This document shows positions 25,501 to 40,500 of a DNA stretch of 64,000 bases, piece by piece. Positions within the stretch are counted from its first letter, which is position 1; each line of letters begins with the position of its first letter. The translations under genes were made by a program, and so were the position numbers. The notes beneath the pieces were generated by a model. The model had not been told where the DNA came from, made no database searches, and was given only the letters and a program-made list of their open reading frames with translations. Origin of the DNA: Rhopalosiphum padi (Eukaryota; Arthropoda; Insecta; Hemiptera; Aphididae). The DNA lies in the NCBI RefSeq assembly GCF_020882245.1, contig NC_083598.1:57263858-57327857 (forward strand), written 5' to 3'.

Positions 25501-28500
25501 CATCTTTGTTCGATATTCAATTATCCATTATTTTATTTATCACATTATTATTAAACATTTTTTTAAATAGTTTCAAGTTGTTAAAAAAATCAACGTTTTT
25601 ATTAAAAAATTATATTTTTAAATATTTTTTTAAGTTTTTACTTTTTTGAATGACAACATAGAGTTTTAATTTCATATTCCAAAGCAAAATAATTTTTTGA
25701 GTAAAAAGATAAAAATCGAATTTAGGGCGAGTAGTTTATGAGTTATACGTATTTAAAGTTTAGACAAGCGGGCCAGTGGACAAACATTTTGCGGGGTAAC
25801 TCCGTAACACTACTAACACTCCACTCCGCACACCTAAACTTTAAATACTTATAAGTTATAACTCATAAATTACTCGCTCTAAATTCATTTTTATGTATCA
25901 AAATACCCAGAAAATTATTCTGCTATGGAATATGAAATTAAAACTATGTTGTCATTCTAAAAAGTAAAAAAACTTAAAAAAAAATTAAGGATAAAAAATA
26001 TTTAAAAATATAATTTTTTTTTAAAAAACGTTGATTTTTTAACAACTTGAAACAATGTAAAAAAATATTTTTAAAAACATGAATACTTTTTGAAATAATG
26101 AGTGGTTCATGATAAAATAATCACTCTGTATACCAATGGTTTACAAAATTGATACGAATTATTATACGAATTTAAAAACAAATTACTATAAATTTACAGA
26201 ATTACAAAAAGATCTAAAATCAGAATTACCAATTTTTAAAGAGATATATAAAAAAGGTAATCAATCATTATTAATTTACAAATGTGTAAAATATACACTC
26301 AAAGTTGATTAAAATACATACACTTTATTGTGTAAACAATCAAATTCATTTTGCACATTTCTTTCAGAAATTCCAAATTTCTTTTATCTCTTAACATATT
26401 TCCCTCTGCGTAAGTACTTTCTAAAACTCGTTATCATTAATTTGTTAAAATTTAAGTAATAAATAGATGATCAAATAATTAAATTGTACATAACTTATTT
26501 TGGTATTAGATGATAATTTAATTTAAAAAGTTTAAAAATGCATAAGGTTAAAAATACAAAACCTAACCAACACAAAAATAATTTAATTTAAACGTTAATA
26601 ATAATTTAATTTATAGCTAAGGATATTGAGGACGAATATTATCTCGATTGTAAGTTGATTTAATTTAAACTTTTAATATATTATTAAAATTAAAAATTTC
26701 GAACGCACTTCTCTAGGATTTAAATAAAAGTATAAGCTATATTTTGTATCTTCATATTACTTCAAGATTCAAATAATTATTAAAGTTGATAACTTTTGAT
26801 TGCTTTACCAAAAATTGATTGATTTTCTTAAAATATTAATAATTTTTATGAACTTAGGAAAAACATCATTTTAGAGCGATGCAATTTAACTGTGTTCACT
26901 CGTTTATATTGTTATCAGATAATCTAATAGAAGAAATGACAACTGTTTAATTGTAGTATTTTCAAAGACGAATTTTACTACGTAAAAATAAACATGTCAC
27001 TATTCTTACCAAAGAAGTTACATGTATTTTAATATTTTGAAATATCCCAGGCTTCCCAAAATCGTTTTTCTTTAATAAATATTTAATTTTCGCAATTTAT
27101 AATATATGTGTTATTAATTACCGGAGTAACGATAAATGTTGAGAAACCCTGGCTGGTTAATTAAAAAATACTTACAACTAATTAGGAAATTAATTAATTA
27201 ATTTGTTTTCTGATAATTATTAATTCAGGGAATTCATTAAATAGAATAAACAAAAAGTGAAAATTTCCAAAAATAAAAAAGTTTGGCTGTTAGTGGTGAA
27301 TTATTTAAAAGTGCTTGGCAAGGAAAAAGTTAAGAGGACGCTATACCCGCATATATTGTCTCTGTCTTATACACGCGTAACATAGTTAAAATACTATTTT
27401 GCACGGGACAACTTTACTCCCCGATATATATATCATAATCACCAAAATTTTAAATTGCATTGAGAAGAATTTTACCTGTGTTGTAGCGTTTTAATTTTTT
27501 TGATAGTGGTAACCAATAATTTTTAATAATTAAATGAAAAAAACCTAAAGTTCTCAAATCGATAACTTTAATTGCATTCATGTTATTAAAAAAATTAAAA
27601 CGCTACGACACAGGTAAAGTTCTTCCCAGTGGGATTTATAAGTTTGGTTGTTTTGATTAAAATATCGAGGGAGTAAAATTGTCCCGCGCAAAACAGTTTT
27701 TAACTATGTTACGCGTGTATAAGACACAGACAACACATGCGGGTATAGCGTCCTCTTAAGCTTATGTCATCGGTTATAATATTATCGTCACCTATTATAT
27801 AATGTTATTTGTGTATTATCAGGTCATGTCACTAATATGTATGTAGGTAGATACCTCTGTATTGTTAAAACGCACGATGCGCAAACGACCAACCAAATTT
27901 CTTACTTGAGGTACTAATACAACGTTTACGTTTGTTTATAGAGACAGTATGTCGTACATCGACCAACTGTTTTATCTCTTAATTACTTTACTTAGAACAT
28001 AGGTTCTTAAACTTTTGTGGAAAACCCTTTGAAGTAGGTATTAAATCATAGAAAATCAACAAATTTATTTTTGGGTTATTTAAAAAAAAAACTCACAACC
28101 TCGAGTAATCGTCTACGGACTATCGAGGTGTTCACAGACCACCAGTTAAAAACATATAACCTAAATATATTCGATATTTCTTTGATAATGGTAATGGATC
28201 GAAAATCTCAATTTGCACTAAACTCTTAATATACAAATCTCTATTCAGATATATTTGAATATAATACTTAATCTTAAGCTGCACAAAACCATTCAAAAAT
28301 CGTTTTTACAATCATCCTAGTCTATCATCCTCTATAGTCTATATAATAACTTCTGCACTGTGATAAATATGCACTGAATTTCACACAAACTTTTTCCTAG
28401 CATAACAATTGTTATCTTTTTTAAAAAAAGAGACGAGTCTGCTTTGCTTTTTTTTCCAAGTAAGCACATAAGTTAAGCGTTCAGTAAATTAGGAAACTCT

Positions 28501-31500
28501 TTAAAATTAATGTACTTATGCCTATTTTAATATCTACATTGAGCAATAACAAATAGCACAGTTGTAAATTTATGATATATAATATTTAATAACATAATTT
28601 ATCATTTTATTATCGTTTATCATTCCCAATTAGTTTAATGATCGTGTTCAACTTTTGAACACTCTGTGTATAACATTAATAAGACAACTTAATTAACTAT
28701 AGTATAATATTTCAGACTTTCAAATACTTTATACTTTTTGGATTGAAACTCGTGAGTAAAATTATTTCCTAATCAATTCCTTACGAATAGTAAAAACATT
28801 ATACAAAATAAACTTGTAAAATTTTAACAATAAAATGCTATTTAAACATACAATTGTATAAGAAAAATAATAAGAAATTGGAAATGATAATGCAAATTTT
28901 ATTTAGCAATAATAAATACATATTTTATTATTATCGCTACTAAAACCTAAAATGATTATAAATACATAACATTATGTCCCTCAATTAAAATATATCCCCC
29001 AAAGTATTAATTGATGATTATTGAAAAAGAAATAATTAAAATACAATATATATAGATAAGTCAGTGTATTAAAATATTAAATCATTTGAAATATTGCAAT
29101 TAGTACAATTCTAACTTATTTAGAATTAAAAATAGCTGGAAAACATCTTTTTTGACATAAAAATACAGTTTACTTACAATATTATAGTCTATAGGTATAT
29201 ATTTGAAGTAAATTTATTTTAAATTGTTTTCATATTTGTTTGCAAAATTTTTGTATAGTATATTTCCAAATTAAAAACATTTTTTCTTGTTATTTTATCT
29301 TTTCTTTGCATTAATAAATTATGAATAGTATAATACTATCCATTAATTTGTATGGAAAAAATTTTCAGATAATGCTGCACCAGCTTCAGTAAAAGAATTT
29401 GCCGCTTACAGTAAATTATTTTTTTTTTTACAAAATATTAATACAATAGCATATTTTTACATTAATGTTACTTATAAATACTTGTGGTTTTCTTAATGTG
29501 ATAAATTTATCATATCACCTTTAAACACAAGAACAATTTATGTCTTATACCTTTATTATAAAATAAAATCATTCATCATACATATATGAAAGGTAGATAC
29601 TAATTTAAATTAATATTGCTTTTTTACTTAGAGGATGTCAGCGTAGTATTTGTTATCTCTCTCTATCTCCGTACAACATATCAAAATTTACGTTCATAAT
29701 AATGACTAAAACCATATTAATTTCTTAAATTAGAGTGAAATGATCTCTTATAAAGTTTAAAATTAAGAACATTATCTAGATTCTAGGCCTCTAGGGCATC
29801 TCATAATCGTTTTATTATATTTTAGTTTTAAAGCAAGTTATGAGTATTTTAAAACTATAAATTGTTTAAACTTGCTTTAAAATTAAAATACAATAAAACG
29901 ATTATGAGATGCCCTAGAGGCCTAGAATCTAGATAATGTTCTTAATTTTAAATTTTATAAGAGATCATTTCACTCTAATTTAAGAAATTAATATGGTTTT
30001 AGTCATTATTATGAACGTAAATTTTGATATGTTTTACGGAGATTAGAGAGAGATAACAAATACTACGCTGACATCCTCTAAGTAAAAAAGCAATATTAAT
30101 TTAAATTAGTATCTACCTTTCATATATGTACTTGATGTGTAGACAATTTAATACATTTACGTAATGTTAGATTATTTTTATCAAGACATTATTTCTGCAT
30201 CAGTATCACGAAATCAGATAATTCATTAAAATATGATATTCAATTTATTTCCATCACTAACCTCTTAAACACATTTGACTTACTTTTTGAAATCATAATT
30301 ATATTATGTAATTTAAAAGCATCTTTTTGTTTTATATTATCAAAAAAAACTTATCTGTAGCTGCAACGACTTTTAGATATATCAGAAAAAATATTTAAAA
30401 ATATTATTATCATATGAATAATTGCTAATTATCAGTTATTGATGGATCGCAGGTCTTAAAAATTATATTTTCCACATAACATAGTTGGTTATTTACCACA
30501 CTTGGAATTAATCCTAAATGTTTAAAAAAAGTATTAACAAACAAAAATTGTCACACCGTGCACCGACTACTGATCCATCACTAAAGCTTAGTAAATTATT
30601 TAAAATGTTAAAATTGTACGCATCTTATATTTTCCAACAAAAAAAATGTCTAAAATATTTAATACTTTGAAAATAATAAGTGTTACTTATTAAATCCTGA
30701 TTGTTAAATTTACTGCCTAAAGAATTACTATAGTGTTATGTGCTACATATAATTATTGTTCCCTAACTTAGTTTTAAATGTATGTAATGTTTGTGTTGTA
30801 TTGCAACAGTAGCAACATACATATACCTATTCAAACTTAGTATATTAATATATTATATAATATGCATAGGTATATAAAATAATTGCATAATACGAAAAGT
30901 AGTATATTATACTATTATAATATAATATATCAAATATTTTGTGTGCTCAAGATATTTTAATAAGTAACTGTTAGTATATTATTATGTAATATGTACGCCT
31001 TAATATTTATTTTCAATACAGCTGTAAATGAAAAAATTAAAGAAGATGCAAAAAAAGGTATGATCTATATTTATTGTTATTTATTTTAGATTATAAATTA
31101 TATTAATTTATAATAATATAATTAACTATACTATATTTATTAAGTTTTTCTTAAAAATATGAATTGTTCGAATAATCTTATCTTATATAAAGTAATTATT
31201 AATTTATTAGGTACATAATCATGTATTTAACTTAATATTTCATTGATGATCAGTAGTTCAATGTCAACTATAAATCATAAAGTAATATTGTATATTCTGT
31301 CGCATGGAAGAAAAGTAATAACACGGTCATTAGCTATATAGTAGCGGTAGCGTATGCAGTATGCATGGCAATCATTGTGAAGCGTGTAGGTACCAACACA
31401 AAAGAAAAGACGATAAGTTAATTACTTTTGTTCTGCCTGATCTTAAAAACAACAGAAAAAATACACAACAACAATAATTGTCAATTTTATTTGTGATGAC

Positions 31501-34500
31501 CTACAGTATTACAATATATTATAATAATATAAGTAATTATTATTTGAGTGCGATGTTTAGTCATTTTCTGTGGAGATACTTCGGTAATAATCGGGACGCG
31601 TATCATCTATTTTGTCTCAGTCGTCCTGTAATTTTAGTTCAGTATACATGAGTTAATCGGTAACTTTCTTTCATCGGCAATAGTATAGTTTGAATGACAA
31701 GTTAGTACAGAGGCGATTGATGAAAATGAAAAATAAGATAAATTAGTTAATTATGCAAGTTGATTATGTTCCTGATAAAACCAACAAGTTTAAATTTTAG
31801 AAATGCAGTTAAGTGTTCATATTTCATGGATTCAATTATTTATTAATATTTATTTATTTGATTCATATTGTATCATAAAAAAATTATGACCATTTAATTT
31901 AAATGCATTGAATACATTTAGTTTATTAAGAATACAGTTTAATATACACGAAACTATAATTTTATTATTGACTCTAATTACATTTTAATTTTTTACAGAT
32001 ACATCACCAATTAATTTTTGTAAACACAGTAAGACTTGCATTAATTGTATTATATTAATAAACTATTATAGGGATCATCAATTTTGTTGTTTTGTAATTA
32101 TAAAAATATATATAAAAAAACGAGACTAATAATTATTATTAGGATTGTAAAAAAAATTATATTATAGACTTAGAGTAAATGTAAAATGATGAAATAAGTA
32201 TTTTTGGAAATCAAATAAACGTTAGAAAGATTTGCGTTATTTGCATTCAGTATTCCTCTTGCCAACTACAGATTTTTAATGTTTTATTTCATCATACAAT
32301 TTGAGTTCATGTATAAGGTTATATAAAAATATAATTTTGCATTGTAATACATTTTTAGTCTTGGCTATATGAATAAAAATCTAAGAAAATATTTTAATAC
32401 GAAAAAATATGAAATGTTTCATAACTATGATATTAACTACAAACCATTATAAAAAAAGATCGTATATATTTTTATTTTTAATTTGCTATAAAAACAACAA
32501 ACATGACATATTGAATTAGATTTTCAAGTTTCTACAGCAAGTTATTAATGTTTAAATTACAACAATAAAACTAAACATTATTGATCAAAATCATTATTTT
32601 ATACGGTAAAATCATATTTCGTCGAAATTTAAACATAAAATATCTGTGGAATTATGTTTAATTTTTTTCATAATTCTTGCTAAAAAAATTTTTATTGAAC
32701 TTTGTATTACATTTAAAAGTCAATTCACATTTATAAAATAAAAAAATTGAACATTTAAAATGTCTATAAATAATAGTTAAAAAATCCTTATTTTCCATTT
32801 TTTTTTCTCATTAACTAATAAAATGACATGGAATGTTTCGCTTTTACTACCCAAAATATAAACTAGTATCAATTTTAGACTCAACAGAAAAAAATACTCC
32901 TGTGTGCAAAAAAGATTCTCGGAGATGTTATAGTATTGCATTATTTTGTATCATGTGATTGTATTTGTATCATCCTATGGGTATCGCGGAGATTTTGTAG
33001 GCACCGTTAATATCCCTACCTGTGAAGTTACTGAATGAGATGTCACCAAACAATGTTCTAAGTTTCATCACATTGTAACTTCCATGTAAAATCAAATAGT
33101 GAAACATGAGACTCTCAATTTCAGCGCTCTAACTTTGCTTAGATTGCACAAAGTGATGTCCGGAAACAATTAACAATAATTCAAAGATTACCTATCATTA
33201 TTAAACCCGCAATCCTGGTTGGATTCGATACCTTCACTAATCACTCCTAACCTACAGGAACACACTTACAAGTTATTTCATGTGAACTAATTACTAATAT
33301 ATACTATATTTAGACGGGCTGGTCTCTTTTTCCCCAAATATTATAAAATTACTTTATCGTACACAGTCAGTAATTGTTGGCATGTTAAACATTTCACGTT
33401 TTAAATTTATTATATCAACTATTCCATTCTGCTGATATGTTATGAGTTTTCACCTCGTTGAGAAAAACGTATTTTAATATTGGAAGTTTCAAAGTTAACC
33501 ATTACAATTATATTATAGTGTCGTAGATGCTTAATTTATTAATTAATATTTGTCTATTTAAAACGTATTGAAAATTAATTATAATTTGAACCTGTTTCAA
33601 CAAAGAAATAAAAATCTTAATGTGAAATGTTTTGTTATATAATATAGTGTTCGTAGGATAAAATGTAATGATATAATTATTTTGCAGTAAAAGACATAGA
33701 CTATTCACACTTTGTAGTGAATTATATTAAAGGTAAAAAATAATATTTTATATAATAGTTAATAAGTCATGATGATTTCAAATTATGAATATAATCAGTA
33801 ATAATTTATATTTTTCATAATGTAACTTACAACTTATGATATAGTAAAAATCATCTTTATTAAGACCCAGTAAATACGTTGAACAAACGTAATCCATTTC
33901 AAAATTAAAATACATCACACCAAATTCAGTAGAAATTGTTTTGTCTGGTCTTTTAGTCTAAATATCACATTTTGGTCGACTGGAGCTCTTTAGAAATGTA
34001 TTTGTTTGACACTTTGAATTATTTTTACATTTCAAGAAACTATTCGAAAATATCAAAAGTCATAAGTACTTTGTTTACCAGCTTAAGGAAATTGAAAAAA
34101 ATTTCATGAAAAGTATGATAAATGTAAAAATAAACGTTGTTATTACTAAGTCAATCTTTTTATTCTTCTTCAGTATATACAATGATCCAGAATGGTTTTT
34201 TATAGTCAATATTCTTTGCTTAAATATCTGATATAATTTTATAATGTACCTATTATTTAAACAGAATATAACCGTTATTATTTTGAAACAATTTAATAAA
34301 ATCTGTTATGCTTATTTTTATACTTAAAAAAAACAGAATAAAAATTAAAATAATAATTTAGTTACTTTTTTATATACTAAAATGTTTCAGAGTTAAATGC
34401 ATTTAATCCAAATGTATTTCCTGAGACGGAAATTTCATTAGATAAAATTAGTAAGTATAATATAGGAAAACCAAGTATCAATAAAAAAGTATTATAATAT

Positions 34501-37500
34501 GTATATTACCATGACTAAAATAATATATTATAATTCATTATTAATCTCTATTAAAAAAAATGCGTTGTATTGGAAACTATGCCTTAAACAATATTTAACA
34601 AAAAATTCTATACTGAGCGTCCTTAATTAGTTAAAAAACGCATGTTTGTACTATTGATGGACATTGAAAAACCAATCGCCACGAACTCAACCACGATTTA
34701 TTTATGTTTAAATAAATAAATAAAAATAAAAAGTATTCACAATTTCTTTTTATTGCAATACTATTTCTAATAGGTTATTTTCTTGTTATTAAAATATATA
34801 GTTACCACGGATATCGTTAATCCACAATAAAAATATGCCTTGCCAATTAATATGTGCTATTTTATTTTATTGATGTGTAGTAGTAATTTTAAAGCTGGTC
34901 ACGTTTTTGCAATTATCGATGTACAACAAACATTTTCATATTTTTTTGCAATGTATTGATGATATAATATTAACTCGGTACTTATTATACTATGTATAGT
35001 TAATATGTTCTATTTTTTTTTAAATTATTTTTTTTATTGATATGTTATATTATGTAGTAGGAAATTTAAAAGTTTGTCGTGTTTGTATAATTGTTATCGA
35101 CATACAATACAAATTTTCATATTTCTTGTAATGACGTATTAATGATATACTAACCAGGTATTTATTATTAACATATTTTTTTTAATCAATTAGATCGTAC
35201 AGCAGAAAGTCCAAAAAGATTAGCAGTTGTTGATGATTGTAAGTTGCCATCTAATATTTTATTTTTTTAAGTTATCTATGTAACTTTAGTTTTTGGTAAT
35301 ACTACAAAAATTACATTGAGCAAATTTCGTCTTAATTTAATCAAATAAGTACTTACGTATATCTAATTAATAAAAATGTCTCAACTGTGGGACTCCTATT
35401 TATATATTTTAACCTTTTTTAATATTCTATTAATCTATTAATCTATTATGTTAAAAAAAACTAATGAAAACATAATTGAACAATATGCTTAATTAAAATT
35501 TAATATGAAACAAACAAACAAAAAAAATGTTTAAATAGTGAATAATTTCTTCAAAATTAGATCTTTAAACAATACAGAAATCCTTTATGAGAAACTATTC
35601 TGCTTCAAAAATAAAATGAAAAACTCATGTTAACATAATAATAAAAACTTTCAAAACTATAATGATAAATACGTACATTGAAAAAATATTTTTTTTTCCA
35701 AAAATTTCAAACTTTAAAATCATTAAACTATATAAAATACTTTTAAAAACATGTTAGGTTATGTTAATTTAATTATAAAATGTATTTATTTTGAATATAA
35801 GGCACAGAAGTCTTTAAATTTTGAGTGTTTAAGTGTTGTAAAGAAATAAATATTTTATCATATTTTCAGATATCACAAATCATGTCACGCTTTTTGAAAA
35901 GAAATGTAAGTAGTTAACTTTATACTCTAACATAATTATTGTCACAATAAAATTAAATACCTATTTATAACTAAGTTTAATTTTCATCTGATTTATTGGT
36001 TTATATAAATTTATTTATCATAACTTGTGTAATTATTTTTTCGAATTATTAATTTTATTAAATTTTTCTATGTTACGGTAAAAGTACGGATATTGGTGAA
36101 ACCTAAAATAAGACGAATTCGGACATATACTTCGATAAAATCCTGGATACACAAAACATTTTTGTCGTCAAACTTCGAATTTTTTAAGTCGGTCTTTTAC
36201 AAACAAGATTTGGTAAATCTTAGGAAAACAAATCAGTGTTAGTGAAAGTCCGAAATGTTTTACCTATTATGTAATATTTTTTCCCTTGATTTATAATAGT
36301 ATATTAATTACATTAACTTAAAAATTATAACTATTATTATTTAAGGGGCCGCTACACCAGCATTTGTTTACTCTGTCTATCTCACACACATAATATAGGA
36401 ATAAAGATACACCGTATTTCCACGATTACGGCGACTCTCTGTTTCAGTTTAGGGCAAAAGCACCTATTATATATGTTATAAAGAAGAGTATTTCCTATGC
36501 ATTGACCGGATAGATTTTTAATATTTATACATTTTTTATAAATATAAGTATGTTTTAATTTAAAATAATTTCGATTATTTTTAACCATTAATAATTTATT
36601 CAAAATTGTCAATATTAAAAATCTATCCGGTCAATGCACAGGAAATACTCTTCTTTATAAAATATATTATAGGTGTTTTTACGCTAAACTGAACCAGAGA
36701 GTCGTAACAAAGATATATCCATTATTATAGGACTTTTGAAACGCTATTTTAATTCTTCTCACTGTAAAAAAAAAAAAAATCTAAAATTAATTCTATCAAT
36801 AGTTATTATTTTCTTGAGGAAAATCATTGAAATTTAAAAATATAATGAATTTCCTGTAATATTGTACACATGTGAAAATCAAATTTAAAGCAATTAGTGG
36901 ATAACCATAAACTGTGATATTTCAAAAACAAAATACGCCAACATGAATATATATATATATATATTTTTTACTAGTTTCACATTAATCAATTTGGATTTTA
37001 AATAATAAATCATAAAATCAAATACACATAAATAAACGATGTTATTTTTTTAGGGAGAATTGAATCAGACAATTTTTTGACTATAGTTGTTCGCTGTTGT
37101 AAGTTTTATTTATATTATATAGCTACTAATTTTTAAGTAATTTTAAAATGTTTTATTTTTTATTTTAATACTTATAATTATTGAAGAATCTTGTATATTT
37201 ATGAATTAATGAATGTATACTATTAGTTATTATTAAACAAATATCCAAGTCCCATCATTTCTTTACAAGAGTCTAGAAATACTTACTCTAAACCTTCATA
37301 TCAACACTACGGAAAGAAAATTGCATTTGAATACTAGGTTTCCGTGATAAAGAATAGCATGCTTCTATAAAAAAAAATTTAAAAAAAAAACGTATTTCTG
37401 ACAACATAATGTAATTTTTATGTGGCAGGGAAAAGAGTTTCTTATGAATTTCAAAAATAATTATGACATAATATAGGTATCAGGAAATGGGGTGGTCGTA

Positions 37501-40500
37501 TTCGTAAAATAAAAAAATAATCAAATTAATTTTAACCATAGAAGTTTGCTGGTGACATAGTTATGGTAAACATAAATATAGTAAAAATTCGAGCTTCATA
37601 TTATTATAAAAAATTAAAGTGAGTTTGCTATTAACTTTTTTTTTATTTTAGATAGAAAAACTTATGAGGAATCTTGTATTAAATTTTTAAATGTTAGAAA
37701 TAAAAGTATATTATTTTTGAATTTCTAATTAGAAAATAATATGAAATTGTTAAAATTTTACGCATTTTTCAAAACTCTAAAATTTAAATGCTTAGAAAAA
37801 ATATTGTTATCTATTATGTGTACTTATGATATCTCTTAGTTGGTAGGTAATTGAACAACTTATAAGGAACCTTGTATTAAATTTTGAAGTATTTTGACAA
37901 TTCTATCGCTGTAACTTTTATAAAAGAAAAATATTAAACATAAAATACATATTTTGAAAACTATGAAATGTATCTGTTTAAAATGTTGAAATTAATAACT
38001 TATAGCTATATTCTTAAAAAAAATACTAAATAAATAATTAATATCTCCATCAAAATTATAATAATAATAAATTTATTTGTTTTTGTTTTGCAACGAATGT
38101 ACTATCTGTTATTTTTTGACATTATAGTAAAACAAATTAGTGCTTAAGAACAAATAACTATTAAAACTTAATATATTTCTAAATTATTTTCAGTAATCCA
38201 TGATAAAATTAAAAGCCATGGTGTGTATAATACATAAATATTATTTTTAAATTATGTTTTTATATAAAATACTTAAAAAAATGAATACTATTTTATGTAG
38301 GTCTACCTATAAATCTGATATGTACAATAAGCAATTGAAGCATATTATGAGTAAATTATAATATGTAATGTATTTTGAAATACACGAAAAAATCGGCTAC
38401 TTAAATCTAAAATTACATAAACGTTAATCAAAAATTAATGTTTTCCTTCCACGACGGGTTAAATTTAAATGAACGAATATAAGAGGATTCTTACAATTGA
38501 TGATCGGATGTAAAAAGTTTGTACAAAATTTTGACTATTTCTTTGACAAACAAAAATAATTGATAACGGAGCGGCAATTACACGTATGCATTTGAGCATT
38601 TTTCTCCAGAAAATCTACTCAGAATCTTAAAATATAAATCGCAATTTATTCTTATAGTTAAGTATTTGATTTCGTATTTTATTATTTTTTATACTCTAAC
38701 TGCAGTTATTAAAATATTGAGACTAATAAGAAATATTTTAAAATTATTTTTACCATTATTATTTTTATTAAACAATAATAAACCAAATTGGAAAGTACTT
38801 GTACTTTGTAACTGAGTATCAATCAGAATAGCTATTCGGAAATATTGCATATTTGTGTACATGAATCGTGTTTTTAGGTACTCTACTATCCTATAAAAAA
38901 AAAAATATAAAACGTTTTTATATATCTGTACTATTATCATCTACCTAACTGGTTTTAAGGTTGAATCGGGGACGTCTCTCTGCGCCTTATTGGTTTTCCA
39001 TTAAATGTACAGCCGATGCATACAAGACAAAAAATACCTAACCTATGATAACCATAATGTGTTAACGCGTAGTTCATACAATACAATATATATACAATCT
39101 ATATTTTTTAGATATACTACTATGAATCGATTATATTTATTATAGATGTATTTAGGTGGCTAGATGGAATTTTAATGACATATGTATACATGACAATATT
39201 GCTATTTCTAACTTCCAACTTTTTTTTTTTTAATTAATTAAAATATTAAGATTCTTTAAGCCACTAATCAAATTTACCTCTTTTTCTTCTTTTATATAAC
39301 AATAATTCTGAAAATATTCATCAATTTATTGTAATAAATAGTGGCTTAAAAATTAAAAGAAATTAATCTGCTTAAATACCTACTTAATTTAATATCATCA
39401 CACATATTAAAAAACTCAAATTACCTACGGCACTAGATTAAAGATGTTTTATTTTGTTCAGACTAAGAAGATTATTATAATATTTACTTTAAAATATCTA
39501 GTAATATTATGAGCTAAAAGTACAATATTAATTAGTATTACTGATTTACTCAGTATACTATGAAAATAAAGATTAAGTTAAGTAATTGATAATGTACTTA
39601 CAGATATCGGCCCTGATGATACAGTGTTTATTTCGGAAAATGGAGGTAAATAAATTTAATATTTACAATTTTTATTAATCAGTCGTTATTACATTTTTTT
39701 GTACTATTCTTTTATGTACAATATAATATAGTTTTTACTCTTCGTTTGTACCCACTTAAAATATTTAACACAATAGTATAAATTACATTTACTATGCATG
39801 ACATTTTATCTAAGTCTTAGAATTACATTGTTTTAACAAAGAAGGAATAAATTGACTTTAATAATAAAATTACGATATTCAATAACTCATAGTCCATTGG
39901 GTAGGTAATAATAATATAGAGAGAGACTGATTATTTTACTAGTAAATATACATCTTCTAGAAAGTACGTCGTATTAACGTTTATATTTTGGTATATTACT
40001 TTAAGTTCCATTACAAAACGACATATTATTGAAAAATAAATAATAATAATAATTATATTTAAAAAATATACAAATTTTAAAAATTTTCTAAAATGGGTTG
40101 TACAATAAAAAAGTTTGGGAACCTCTGGTGTAGATACCTGTTAGATAACAATTAATCTAAACAAACAAAATATCAAACAAAAAATAAATAAATAAAAGAT
40201 GAAGTGTCATCAATGTGGCTTCTTCATTCAAATTATTCATGTTTTTTTTTTTTACATTGCTCATACACTTATTGTGCCTACTGGTACAGATTGTGTATAA
40301 TTTATAACAAATAAAAAAATAAAAACGTTAATATTTTTAGAGATTATGTGTATTAAATTTATCACTCTAAATATAGGCAAAAGACATGTATTATGAAATA
40401 CAAAACATTATATAAAGTATAATTATTTACTTACCGAAATTTATAATTAAACGTTTTTCAGTAAAACAATCAATGGACGTAGTTCAGGCGTTTTTAAAGT

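Noticed and set aside
25413..25649. A 78-codon frame rich in Phe, Leu, Ile and Lys
   Set aside because: The composition is that of AT-rich DNA, and the frame is one arm of a palindromic repeat.
36382..36612. A 76-codon minus-strand frame
   Set aside because: It coincides with one arm of the inverted repeat at 36392-36730.
37652..37705. A possible extra gene 2 exon (54 nt, phase 1-1, open)
   Set aside because: It has an AG before it and a weak GTATAT donor after it, but the sequence is one of two local copies of a dispersed repeat (second copy near 37857), so the open frame is probably chance.
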